NCBI GenBank assembly: GCA_035532215.1
Contig: DATKRK010000451.1
Span: 1 to 64,000, forward strand
Origin: JAICIG01 sp035532215
GTDB taxonomy: Bacteria > Planctomycetota > Planctomycetia > Pirellulales > JAICIG01
DNA length: 64,000 nt
Reading direction: 5' to 3'
Shown here: positions 18,372-26,775 of the stretch, one piece after another
Numbering within the stretch: the first letter of the stretch is position 1
Layout: each line of letters begins with the position of its first letter
Notes under the pieces: generated by a model
Told to the model about the DNA's origin: nothing
What the model saw: the letters and a program-made list of their open reading frames with translations, nothing else
The model's database searches: none
Program-made: the position numbers and the translations under genes

Positions 18372-18552
18372 TTTTCCGAGGCATCAGCTCCGATGTCCAA
18401 AGGCTCGCAGAGAGACGTCTCTCGAATCACTGCGATTGATTTTGCGAAATGCCCCCACCGGGCAAACGACGGCGAAGACACGCCGCACTGGCTCGTTCCG
18501 AGCGTCCAAATCATTGCCTTTGGACATCGGAGCCATTCCTTGAAAAATCCAA
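18372..18552. repeat. Long inverted repeat beside the Mrr gene
   Basis: The left arm at 18372-18409 contains GCTCCGATGTCCAAAGGC and the right arm at 18514-18552 contains its exact complement. The similarity extends outwards through TGGATTTT with a few mismatches, giving arms of about 38 bases around a spacer of about 105. It occupies the 430-base gap between the acetyltransferase and the nuclease gene, where I see no confident gene. Confidence 0.7.
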
Positions 18553-18680
18553 CGCTAAATCTTCGCCGCGGCTGCGACTCATGAAAAAGTTCGCAACAAC
18601 CGGATGAACCAGTTCAATTCTCCGTTTGCTCGTTGAAGCCGCCAAATTCTCAGCTTGCTAACTAGAGATACGTGCAACTC

Positions 18681-20282
18681 TCAGGAGGCCGCGGTATCCG
18701 AATCTTGCGGCATCAAAATGCGAGCTTCAACGCCGGTTTGCTTTAGTAGATACAAAAGCCCTCCGCCGTCGATCAATTCGATAGGCTTGTCCTGCGCAAA
18801 ATTATAGGCGTCCGTTCCATACCCGCTCGTTGAGACGAGGATTCCCTTGTTGGCTCCCTCATTCATCATGGTCCCATAAAGATCGCGTACTGCGGAAACG
18901 CCTACTGTGTGTCGATAGCGTTTGGCCTGGATTACAACCTTTCCGCCGAGTACCGGGCGCACGTCGTAGGCGACAACGTCCACACCTCCATCACGCGATG
19001 CGCGCGTTTGCTTGGTCTCCAAGCCCATTCTGCCGAACAAATTGCCAACGAGATTCTCAAATTCGAACGGATTGAGATCCATGAGATTCGGCCGCGAGTC
19101 CAGGGCCGAAATCACGTCATCCTGTTCGACGTATCGCTTGTCAACCATGTCGAATTCGATGATTGGCTTCACGGGCAGCATTTCTGCCGGTTGCGCGGAT
19201 ACTTGCGCGCCGAGGTTCCTCAGGCACAGCCGCTTATCGACGCGACTTAAGTCGATTAAGTCGAATGAGTCGCGCGTCGTGCGAACGGAAACCAAGCACG
19301 GGCGAATATCACGGCCAGTCGAACGGTCTACGGTGTGGACGAACCCGCTAAAAGTAACGAGATGGACATGTCCCCACTGATCCGCATCAAAGATTTCGTT
19401 CAATGTGCGCAACGAGACGGATGCGACGATATCTTGGTAAATGTCCTTGATCTCGGATGGCTTGCGCGGCTTCTCTTCGACCACATCCCTCGACTTCACG
19501 TAGCGGCACTCGGAAACGGTCGGAACAACACTCAGTGCAGGTAGGTCGTAATCGACTACGAGTTCCTTTGAATCAGCGCCGTATGCAACGCGGAAATTCC
19601 GCGGAAAACCGTGCGGATAATGAGACCGACTTAAAACGACAATATTGTATGCATTAATGGCGTCAACAGCGCCTGCACGGTACGCGGCTTCCAAGGCGTT
19701 GACTTCGGCGTTGCGCTTCTTCGCATTGTGGAGGTGCGTTTTCTTCGCTATGTCATACTGTGATTTGTACGCAGCGAGTTGAGTTCTAAACTTGGCGAGT
19801 TCGGCGTTATGCGCATTGACCGCGGCCAGGTGACTTTGGGCAGCCCTCTGAAGTGCGTTGCGATGCCTCTCGTCGGCTCCTGGCAATAGTCGGAGCAACA
19901 ACCCGGGAGGTTTCACTGCCGCGAGAAACTGCTCCCGAGAAGCTGGCGGCGCAGGCGGTACAAGCTGTGCAGGTACGACGAAATCAGGAAAAGCCTCCGC
20001 GATACGGAGCGAGTCAAATGCAACTTTATGGGATACTCTTAGCGAGGTTGCCCGGATCGACCGTAATTCCTCAATCCGCTTTGCCAGCTCGAGGTTTTGC
20101 CCTTCGACGGCAAACGCACGACTTTCTAAATAAAGTGCGCGCACTTGCTTTTCTGCGTTTGCGCGTTCCCGCTCCGCCTGGCGTGCCATACGTTCAAGCT
20201 CACGGGTTTGCCGTCTTTGCTCGGCCTCGGCCTGACGTTGCGCGGCCGCCATTTGACTGATAATCGAGCGTCTGCCCATCAT
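18681..20282 (-). CDS. Mrr-type restriction endonuclease with coiled-coil N-terminus
   Basis: A 533-residue protein. Residues 8-75 are a charged coiled coil (QRQAEAEQRRQTRELERMARQ and beyond). A middle region of about 300 residues has no recognised domain. The C-terminal 130 residues match the Mrr catalytic domain: NPFEFENLVGNLFGRMGLETKQT, then DGGVDVVAYD and VVIQAKRY, giving the D...QxK active site. Mrr nucleases cut modified or foreign DNA. The DNA is visibly AT-richer and its codon use differs from its neighbours, suggesting transfer. No methyltransferase or McrBC-like partner is adjacent, so it may act alone or as a modification-dependent defence nuclease. Confidence 0.8.
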   Translation of the reverse strand: MMGRRSIISQMAAAQRQAEAEQRRQTRELERMARQAERERANAEKQVRALYLESRAFAVEGQNLELAKRIEELRSIRATSLRVSHKVAFDSLRIAEAFPDFVVPAQLVPPAPPASREQFLAAVKPPGLLLRLLPGADERHRNALQRAAQSHLAAVNAHNAELAKFRTQLAAYKSQYDIAKKTHLHNAKKRNAEVNALEAAYRAGAVDAINAYNIVVLSRSHYPHGFPRNFRVAYGADSKELVVDYDLPALSVVPTVSECRYVKSRDVVEEKPRKPSEIKDIYQDIVASVSLRTLNEIFDADQWGHVHLVTFSGFVHTVDRSTGRDIRPCLVSVRTTRDSFDLIDLSRVDKRLCLRNLGAQVSAQPAEMLPVKPIIEFDMVDKRYVEQDDVISALDSRPNLMDLNPFEFENLVGNLFGRMGLETKQTRASRDGGVDVVAYDVRPVLGGKVVIQAKRYRHTVGVSAVRDLYGTMMNEGANKGILVSTSGYGTDAYNFAQDKPIELIDGGGLLYLLKQTGVEARILMPQDSDTAAS

Positions 20283-20408
20283 CGCACCGCAGTTTCAGGG
20301 TTTCTTGCATTCAACCGCCGTTCACAAAATATCGAATGTAGAGCCGCCAACTGCAAGCAATTTCAAAACGCATTTCACCTGCACCGTAACTGTACGGTTC
20401 ATTTCCCC

Positions 20409-21671
20409 CTACGCCTCGACGATCGGCAACTGCACGCCGGCCGTCGCCGGCGCCTTCGGGGGCGGCGGCAAGGTTCGCCCGGCATAGGCGCCGAAGTCGT
20501 TGAAAAAGTGCCTCTTGGCGAAACGGTAGAACCAGCTCTTTTCGGGAATCTCGTCGCCAGGGGCGTATTGCGAAGGACGCGCTTGCATGGCTTCCAACTC
20601 GGCCAATGCCGCCTTGCGGGCCGTCGTGTCGCGAGCCCCGTGCTTTTCGACCAACTCCTTGAGCAGATCGGGCCGTTCGAGCACGATGCAGCCCCGCGTC
20701 GCCGAAGCGGCTGTCTCGCGGAAATCGTGCAAAAACGCCGATTGCTGGAACTTTTCGACCAGCGGCCGCTCGTCGTGGATCGATTCCTTGGCGAATTGCA
20801 CGATCGGGCAAGGCTCGATGTCGCCCCAGGGGCTGATGTGGTGGCTGATGCCGGTGGCGGCGGGACAAAGGGCCTGGCCGCGGTCGTCGTAGTAGGCGTC
20901 GATGATGCCGATCGGCTTTTTGACCCGCATGTCGACCACGAATTGCCGCGCCCGCCGCTGTTGCTCGGGCGACAGGGCCAGGTCTGGGTTCGAGTCGGGG
21001 CCGACCGGCCGATAAACGTGATACCAGAGATACATGGCGCCCATCTCGATCAGGCGGTCGACCCAGGCTTCGGTCAACAGGTCGTCGATGTTCGTGCGGC
21101 AGAGGCTGGTGCAGACGCCGGTCAGCACCTTGTTGTCCAGGCAGTTCTGCAAGCCGGCCATCGAGCGTTGATACACGCCCTGCCGCCCGCGGCGTTCGTC
21201 GCTGACGATCTCCGTTCCCTCGATGCTCACCAGCGGCGTCACGTTGCCCAGCCGCCGCAGCTCTTTGGCGACCGCATCGGTGATCAACTGCCCATTGGTA
21301 AACACCTGGAAATAACAGTCGGGATGCTGGCCCAAAATCTCCAGCAACTCGGGGTGCATGAACGGCTCCCCGCCGAGGATGCCGAAGAAGCTGTTGCCGG
21401 CCGCCTTGGCCTCGCCGATCAGCCGGTTCATGGCCGCCGCGTCGATCGTCTGCCGCTCGGCCGCCACGTCGACCCAGCAGCCCTGGCAGCGCAGATTGCA
21501 GCTATTGATGATCGAGACATACAAGAAAGGCGGGAAGTATTCGCCGCGCTTCAGCCGGGCCTTATAGCGCTGCACCGACCGCATGCCCTTGTAGCCCATG
21601 TTCCAGGCCAGCTTCCAGACCAGGCGCTTGTCGGTCTCCAGCAGCACGCGTTTGGCCATTTTCAGATACAC
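20409..21671 (-). CDS. Radical SAM protein with SPASM-like C-terminus
   Basis: A 420-residue radical SAM enzyme. CNLRCQGC near residue 59 gives the CxxxCxxC cluster ligands, and FGILGGEPFMHPELLEIL supplies the GGEP SAM-binding motif. Further cysteines (CPAATGISHHISPWGDIEPCPIVQF) suggest an auxiliary Fe-S cluster, as in SPASM/twitch proteins. It is divergent from the triterpene-cyclase-like gene. HpnH, which adds adenosine to hopanoids, is the obvious comparison, but the cysteine motif, tail and length differ, so I do not assign hpnH. Methylation, oxidation or adenosylation of a terpenoid, or peptide modification, all remain open. Confidence 0.75.
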   Translation of the reverse strand: MYLKMAKRVLLETDKRLVWKLAWNMGYKGMRSVQRYKARLKRGEYFPPFLYVSIINSCNLRCQGCWVDVAAERQTIDAAAMNRLIGEAKAAGNSFFGILGGEPFMHPELLEILGQHPDCYFQVFTNGQLITDAVAKELRRLGNVTPLVSIEGTEIVSDERRGRQGVYQRSMAGLQNCLDNKVLTGVCTSLCRTNIDDLLTEAWVDRLIEMGAMYLWYHVYRPVGPDSNPDLALSPEQQRRARQFVVDMRVKKPIGIIDAYYDDRGQALCPAATGISHHISPWGDIEPCPIVQFAKESIHDERPLVEKFQQSAFLHDFRETAASATRGCIVLERPDLLKELVEKHGARDTTARKAALAELEAMQARPSQYAPGDEIPEKSWFYRFAKRHFFNDFGAYAGRTLPPPPKAPATAGVQLPIVEA

Positions 21672-21759
21672 GGGCGACCTCGGTCTTCAATCGGCATCGA
21701 GCGGGAAGCCCCGAGTATAGCAGCCGATCGGGCCGCCATGCGAGCATCGCCCATTCGTG

Positions 21760-22010
21760 GAGGGCCGGGCGCCCTCGCCCGGCCGAGTCGGGCGAGGGCG
21801 CCCGTCCCTCCATCATGAATCGGGCGAGGGCGCCCGTCCCTCCATCATGAGTCGGGCGAGGGCGCCCGGCCCTCCATTGTGAATCGGGCAAGGGCGCCCG
21901 GCCCTCCATTGTGAGTCGGGCGAGGGCGCCCGCCCCTCCATTGTGAGTCGGGCGAGGGCGCCCGCCCCTCCATAGTCAGTCGCGAGGGCGCCAGACCCTC
22001 CGTGGGTTCC
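21760..22010. repeat. 32-base tandem repeat array with inverted leader
   Basis: Six units of 32 bases (21788-21979), each starting TCGGGCGAGGGCGCCC and ending CCTCCAT plus a variable pentamer, are followed by a decayed seventh. Just before them, 21760-21787 carries the same motif inverted. There are no unique spacers, so this is not CRISPR. The array lies in the roughly 550-base gap between the divergent radical SAM and cyclase genes and could fold into long hairpins. No gene is seen in the remainder of the gap. Confidence 0.88.
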
Positions 22011-22223
22011 ACCCCGAGCGTGGGGACACCCTCGACACTCGCTGGCGGCCCACTTAAACTTGAAGCCCATAGCGCTCCAGCGGCGCCCTTGGGGCCGTGA
22101 CGCCGCCGTGAACAGGGGTTGCCTGCGGCCCACGACGCCTCAGACGCGTTCGGCGGCTGCCAGAAACAGTCGATGCGCCTCCCGCGAAAAAACTTCATTC
22201 CCCGCGACGGCGAACGAAGCGAT

Positions 22224-24275
22224 ATGGTCGATGCTGAAAGATTGCTGGCGGCCTACGAGACCGCTTGTCATGACCTGCTCGCGCGGCGCGTGCCGGCGGG
22301 CCATTGGGAAGGCGAACTGTCGAGTTCGGCCCTGTCGACGGCCACCGCCGTCAGCGCGCTGGCCGTTGTGCGGCGGCATTGGCGGGCCGCCTCGCCGCAG
22401 TCGAGCGACGATGAAGAGCAGATCAGCCAATTGATCTTCCGCGGCCTCGACTGGCTGGCCGACGCCCAGCACGCCGACGGCGGCTGGGGCGACACCGACC
22501 AAAGCCTGTCGAATATCGCCACCACGATGCTCGTGCGGGCCGCCTTCCAATTGACCTGCGTGCCGGCCGAGCACGCCGACCTGGTCGAACGAGCCGACGC
22601 CTATATCGCGGCCCAAGGCGGCATCGCCGGCTTGCGGCGCCGCTATGGCAAAGACAAAACCTTCGCCGTGCCGATCCTCACCAATTGCGCCTTGGCGGGC
22701 CTCGTCCCCTGGCGAGAGGTCTCGCCGTTGCCGTTCGAGTTGGCCTGCTTCCCGCAGTCGTGGTTTCGCTTTTTCCAACTGCCGGTGGTCAGCTATGCCA
22801 TTCCGGCGCTGGTGGCGATCGGGCAAGCCCGCTTTTTCCACCGCAAGCCGCGCAATCCGCTGACAAGAGTCATTCGAGCCGCCGCAGTCGATAAAAGTTT
22901 GCGGGTATTGGAACACATGCAGCCAGCCAGCGGAGGATTCTTGGAAGCCACGCCGCTGACCAGCTTCGTCGTGATGAGCCTGGCCAGCATCGGACAGGAC
23001 CGGCACCCCGTCACACGCCGCGGAATCGACTTTTTGATCGCCTCGGCCCGCCCCGACGGTTCTTGGCCGATCGATACGAACCTGGCGACGTGGGTCACGA
23101 CGCTGTCGATCAATGCCCTCTCGGAGGGAAGTGCGGAGCGGGGAGCGGCGAGCGCGGAACTCGGAGCGCGGAGCGAGGAGTCACGGAAACGCTTGGGCGC
23201 GATCGGCGAACAGTGTCTCGATTGGCTCTTGGATTGCCAGGTTCGCGAGATGCACCCTTATACCGGCGCGGCGCCGGGCGGCTGGGGCTGGAGCGATTTG
23301 AGCGGCTCCGTGCCCGACGCCGACGACACGCCCGGCGCCTTGTTGGCCTTGGCCGCGTTGCGGCCGACGATTCGCGACGAAGCGCGGATCGAGCGGATCG
23401 ACACGGCGGCGGCGATGGGCATCGAATGGCTGTTGGATTTGCAGAATTCCGACGGCGGCTGGCCGACCTTCTGCCGCGGCTGGGCCAAGCTGCCCTTCGA
23501 TCGCAGTGGCGCCGATTTGACGGCGCATGTGTTGAGGGCATTCAAGGCATGGCACGACGTGGCTCGTTCTGTTTCGCATTCCGAATTCCGCACTCCGAAT
23601 TACCAGGGGGCTGACGCCCCCCGCTCGCCAGACGTTCCGACCTCCGACCTCCGAATTCCGAATTCGCAGCGGATTGATGCCGCGATCAAGGCTGGTTTTG
23701 CTTACCTGGCTCGAGTGCAGCGGCGCGGCGGAAGCTGGGTTCCGCTGTGGTTCGGCAATCAGCACCATCCGCAGGAAGAAAACCCGATCTACGGCACGGC
23801 CCGCGTGTTGTTGGCCTACCGGGATTTCGGCCGCTTGGACGAGGCCCCGGCCCGGCGCGGGCTGGCCTGGCTCGCCGGGGGCCAAAATGTCGACGGCGGC
23901 TGGGGCGGGTCGCCGGCTGGCGGGACGTGTTTGGGCAAGGGAAAATCGAGCGTCGAGGAGACGGCGTTGGCCTTGGAAGCCCTGTTGGCGGACCACTTGG
24001 CGGACCAGGGCGCCCAAGAATTGCAGCTTGCGATCGACCGAGGGCTGGGCTGGCTGGTCGAGGCCGTGGCAGCCGGCCGGCACCGCGAAAGTTCGCCGAT
24101 CGGTTTCTACTTCGCCAAGTTGTGGTATTATGAGGCCCTGTATCCGCTGATCTTTACGGCGGCGGCGCTGGGCCAGGCGGTAGCTGTCCGGCGCAAACGG
24201 GCGTCGCTGTTGGAGATCATTGCGGCTCGCGAAGTCGGACAAACTGCGCCGGCTTGCCAACCCACCCTGAATTAG
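22224..24275 (+). CDS. Squalene-hopene-cyclase-like terpene cyclase
   Basis: A 683-residue class II (proton-initiated) triterpene-cyclase-like protein with the alpha/alpha barrel built from QW-type repeats (DGGWGD, DGSWPID, DGGWPTF, DGGWGGS). The protonating DxDD motif is present as PDADDTPGAL at about residues 365-368. I start at the ATG at 22224; in-frame starts at 22173 or 22119 are possible. Two stretches look inserted: a low-complexity Ser/Ala/Glu/Arg run at about 301-322, and residues 449-483, translated from intergenic-type repeat DNA. The substrate could be squalene or another long polyprene; the linked prenyl synthase argues that the locus makes its own chain. Confidence 0.82.
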   Translation: MVDAERLLAAYETACHDLLARRVPAGHWEGELSSSALSTATAVSALAVVRRHWRAASPQSSDDEEQISQLIFRGLDWLADAQHADGGWGDTDQSLSNIATTMLVRAAFQLTCVPAEHADLVERADAYIAAQGGIAGLRRRYGKDKTFAVPILTNCALAGLVPWREVSPLPFELACFPQSWFRFFQLPVVSYAIPALVAIGQARFFHRKPRNPLTRVIRAAAVDKSLRVLEHMQPASGGFLEATPLTSFVVMSLASIGQDRHPVTRRGIDFLIASARPDGSWPIDTNLATWVTTLSINALSEGSAERGAASAELGARSEESRKRLGAIGEQCLDWLLDCQVREMHPYTGAAPGGWGWSDLSGSVPDADDTPGALLALAALRPTIRDEARIERIDTAAAMGIEWLLDLQNSDGGWPTFCRGWAKLPFDRSGADLTAHVLRAFKAWHDVARSVSHSEFRTPNYQGADAPRSPDVPTSDLRIPNSQRIDAAIKAGFAYLARVQRRGGSWVPLWFGNQHHPQEENPIYGTARVLLAYRDFGRLDEAPARRGLAWLAGGQNVDGGWGGSPAGGTCLGKGKSSVEETALALEALLADHLADQGAQELQLAIDRGLGWLVEAVAAGRHRESSPIGFYFAKLWYYEALYPLIFTAAALGQAVAVRRKRASLLEIIAAREVGQTAPACQPTLN

Positions 24276-24334
24276 CTCGTGTTCCTACCCGGGCTCCTGA
24301 CTACCGATCGGCTCCAGACCCACGAGGCTTCACC

Positions 24335-26185
24335 TTGGCGACAGCACCCGTCGGCCCCCCCTTGGCCGAACAGCTTGGCCCCCCAGCACGCTCGAAAAAG
24401 GCTCGCCGCAATACCAGCCATCTGAAATTGGCGCCCGAAACCAAGGATGCCCGCGAGGCCTTGCGGGCTCGCTGCGCCGAGGTGGCCGCCAGGCTCGATC
24501 GCTCGCGACCGCTGGGCAAGGACGAATTGGAGACCATCGCCCGGGCCACGCTGGAACAAGCTGGACTGCCCGAGGGCTTTTTGGGCTGGACGATGGTTTC
24601 TTTGGCCACCGAGTTCTGGGCCAGCCAAGTGGCCGCGGTTCCGTTCGAGCGGCGGTTGTTTTTGCTGCCGCACTGCCTGAAGCACGCCGAAGGCTGCCCG
24701 GCCGACTACGACGATTTCGGACTCGATTGCCGCCGCTGTGGCGCCTGCAGCATCGCCGATTTCCGTACTCGGGCCGAAGAGCTGGGCTACAAAGTGCTGG
24801 TGGCCGAAGGCTCGCCAATCGTGCTTAAGATCATCGTCAGCGGCTATGTCGATGCGATCGTCGGCGTGGCGTGTCTGAACGTGCTGGAGAAAGCGATCGA
24901 CAAAATCTTGCTCGCCGGCATCCCCTGCATGGCCGTGCCGTTGCTTTCCAGCGACTGCCGCAACACGTCGGTCGACGAAGACTGGGTGATGAGCGCGATC
25001 AACACCCGGCACGAGACGCCGCAGGTGCAAACCAAGACCTACGTCCACTTGATGCGTTCGGCGGCGGGCATCTTCGAGCCGCAGGAATTGGAGCGGCTGG
25101 CGCCGCGGCTGCGCGGCGGGCCGAGCCTGGCGCAGCTCAACGGCCAGGGAGTCGGCGGCCTCGACCCGGTCGCCGGCACCGAGGCGATCGCCTACGATTT
25201 TTTGGCCAAAGGGGGCAAGCACTCGCGTCCGTTCATCACGCTGGCCGTTTACGACGCTTTGACCGGCGGCGCCGCAACCAGCGCCGACGGCGCCGAAAAA
25301 ATCGCGGAGTTTCCCGATTGGATCAAGCGCGCGGCGCTGTCGATCGAAACTTTCCACAAGGCTTCGCTGGTTCACGACGATATCGAAGACGACGACCCGT
25401 ACCGCTACGGCGACGCCACGCTGCACCGCAAATTCGGCACGCCCACGGCGATCAACGTCGGCGATTACATGATCGGGCTGGGCTACCGCTTGATCAGCCG
25501 CGACGCGGCGGCGATCGGCTCACAAGCGGCGGCCGACGTGCTCGACCGTCTGGCCGACGCCCACATGAAGCTCTCCGAAGGCCAAGGCGCCGAGCTGCTG
25601 TGGCGCGATTCGCTCAACAAGCGTCTCTCGCCGCTCGACGCCTTGAAGATCTACGCCCTGAAAACTTCGCCCGCCTTCGAAGCCGCGCTCTACTCGGGAC
25701 TGCGGCTGGCCGGCCCCCGGCACGACGCAGCCTGGGTCGCCCCGTTTGCCCGGCATTTGGGCGTGGCGTTCCAGATTCTTAACGACTTGGGCGACTGGCA
25801 GGGAGACGACCACAACAAGCTTTCGGCGGCGGGCGACGTGCTCGGCGGCCGGCCGACCGTGCTGTGGGCCTTGGCCCTGGAAGCCTTGAACGAACAACAG
25901 CGTGCGGAGTTGGAAACGCTCGCCGGCTCCCAACCGCTCGACGAGCGGGCGATCCATCGCGTCCGGCAACTTTATCAGTTGGCCGGCGTATTCGAAAAGG
26001 CGTCGCGGCTCGTCGACAAATACCAGGAGCGCGCCGAGGCGGTGGCCGACGAAGTCGAAGGCGAGGAACTGCGGCGACTCCTGTACTATTTGGTCGACAC
26101 GGTGCTCGAACGCACCGCGGCGCCGGAACCGAACGTAATCATGCCTGCCTTGACGGTCGTTGGCGCTCCCGCCGCCGCGCCGTAA
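24335..26185 (+). CDS. DUF116 domain fused to polyprenyl synthase
   Basis: A protein of about 616 residues in two parts. Residues 40-250 resemble DUF116, with a cysteine set at 114, 121, 132, 135 and 138 (LPHCLKH, DCRRCGAC) likely to bind iron-sulfur or zinc. Residues 265-600 are a trans-isoprenyl diphosphate synthase: GGKHSRP near 292, first Asp-rich motif DDIEDDD at 348-354, second motif altered to NDLGD at 483-487. No ATG occurs early. I take the TTG at 24335, with GAGG seven bases upstream; a TTG at 24254 would overlap the cyclase gene. It presumably makes a prenyl diphosphate; the fused domain's role is unknown. Confidence 0.75.
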   Translation: MATAPVGPPLAEQLGPPARSKKARRNTSHLKLAPETKDAREALRARCAEVAARLDRSRPLGKDELETIARATLEQAGLPEGFLGWTMVSLATEFWASQVAAVPFERRLFLLPHCLKHAEGCPADYDDFGLDCRRCGACSIADFRTRAEELGYKVLVAEGSPIVLKIIVSGYVDAIVGVACLNVLEKAIDKILLAGIPCMAVPLLSSDCRNTSVDEDWVMSAINTRHETPQVQTKTYVHLMRSAAGIFEPQELERLAPRLRGGPSLAQLNGQGVGGLDPVAGTEAIAYDFLAKGGKHSRPFITLAVYDALTGGAATSADGAEKIAEFPDWIKRAALSIETFHKASLVHDDIEDDDPYRYGDATLHRKFGTPTAINVGDYMIGLGYRLISRDAAAIGSQAAADVLDRLADAHMKLSEGQGAELLWRDSLNKRLSPLDALKIYALKTSPAFEAALYSGLRLAGPRHDAAWVAPFARHLGVAFQILNDLGDWQGDDHNKLSAAGDVLGGRPTVLWALALEALNEQQRAELETLAGSQPLDERAIHRVRQLYQLAGVFEKASRLVDKYQERAEAVADEVEGEELRRLLYYLVDTVLERTAAPEPNVIMPALTVVGAPAAAP

Positions 26186-26223
26186 GCATCCCTCCCATAG
26201 TGCGGGAAAGATCAGGACTCACG

Positions 26224-26775
26224 ATGACGAGCCAACCGCACCCGCTGACGCCCGATCTCGATACGCTCGCCGGCTTGTTCTATAGCTCGCGCGAAGAGTT
26301 GGGCGATTTTACCGAAGTAACGCCCGAGGCCATGCCGCCGACCCCGCGCCGACTGTTGGCGCACAACGAGCACATGACCGTCACGGTCGAGGAATTCCAC
26401 CGCTCGCCGGTCAACGTGCGAGTGCTCGAAAAGCTGGTCACGCCCACGCACTATGCCCGTAAAATCCTGCTCGAGCGGCAGTCCGACGGCCGCGTGGTGC
26501 AGTACGGCATCATGCGGGTCAATTTCGACTACCTGCCGCCGGAAGTGGCCGACGAGATTCGCAGCGAAGCCTTGCCGCTGGGCCGCATCCTGATCGAGCA
26601 CAACGTGTTGCGTCGCGTGCAGTTGTTTTCGCTGTGGCGCGTGGCCATGGGCGCCGAATTGCAGCAATGCTTTGGCTCGCCGCCCGGAATCGCCTACGGG
26701 CGGACGGCCATGATCGACTGCAACGAGGAGCCCGCGGTAGAATTGGTCGAGATCGTCACCCCGCTCGACTTATGA
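26224..26775 (+). CDS. Chorismate lyase-like (DUF98/UbiC-like) protein
   Basis: A 183-residue soluble protein with the chorismate-lyase/UTRA-like pattern: VRVLEKLVTPTHYARKILLER, RVNFDYLPPEVADEI and LPLGRILIEHNVLRRVQLFSLWRV. UbiC-type enzymes release 4-hydroxybenzoate from chorismate; DUF98 relatives are mostly uncharacterised, so the reaction is not certain. It sits 38 bases after the prenyl synthase, and its stop overlaps the start of the next glycosyltransferase gene (ATGA), indicating an operon. If it makes a hydroxybenzoate, the neighbouring prenyl synthase would suggest a prenylated aromatic; that is inference. Confidence 0.6.
   Translation: MTSQPHPLTPDLDTLAGLFYSSREELGDFTEVTPEAMPPTPRRLLAHNEHMTVTVEEFHRSPVNVRVLEKLVTPTHYARKILLERQSDGRVVQYGIMRVNFDYLPPEVADEIRSEALPLGRILIEHNVLRRVQLFSLWRVAMGAELQQCFGSPPGIAYGRTAMIDCNEEPAVELVEIVTPLDL

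Noticed and set aside
18245..18514. 89-codon frame whose stop overlaps the acetyltransferase start (ATGA)
   Set aside because: Composition is not protein-like and most of it lies over the inverted repeat at 18372-18552; the overlap can arise by chance.
20409..21671. Naming the radical SAM protein HpnH
   Set aside because: The cysteine motif context, SPASM-like tail and length differ from HpnH as I know it; only the neighbouring cyclase suggests it.
21788..21979. Regular 32-base repeats resembling a CRISPR array
   Set aside because: Units are contiguous and nearly identical with no unique spacers and no cas genes; it is a simple tandem repeat.
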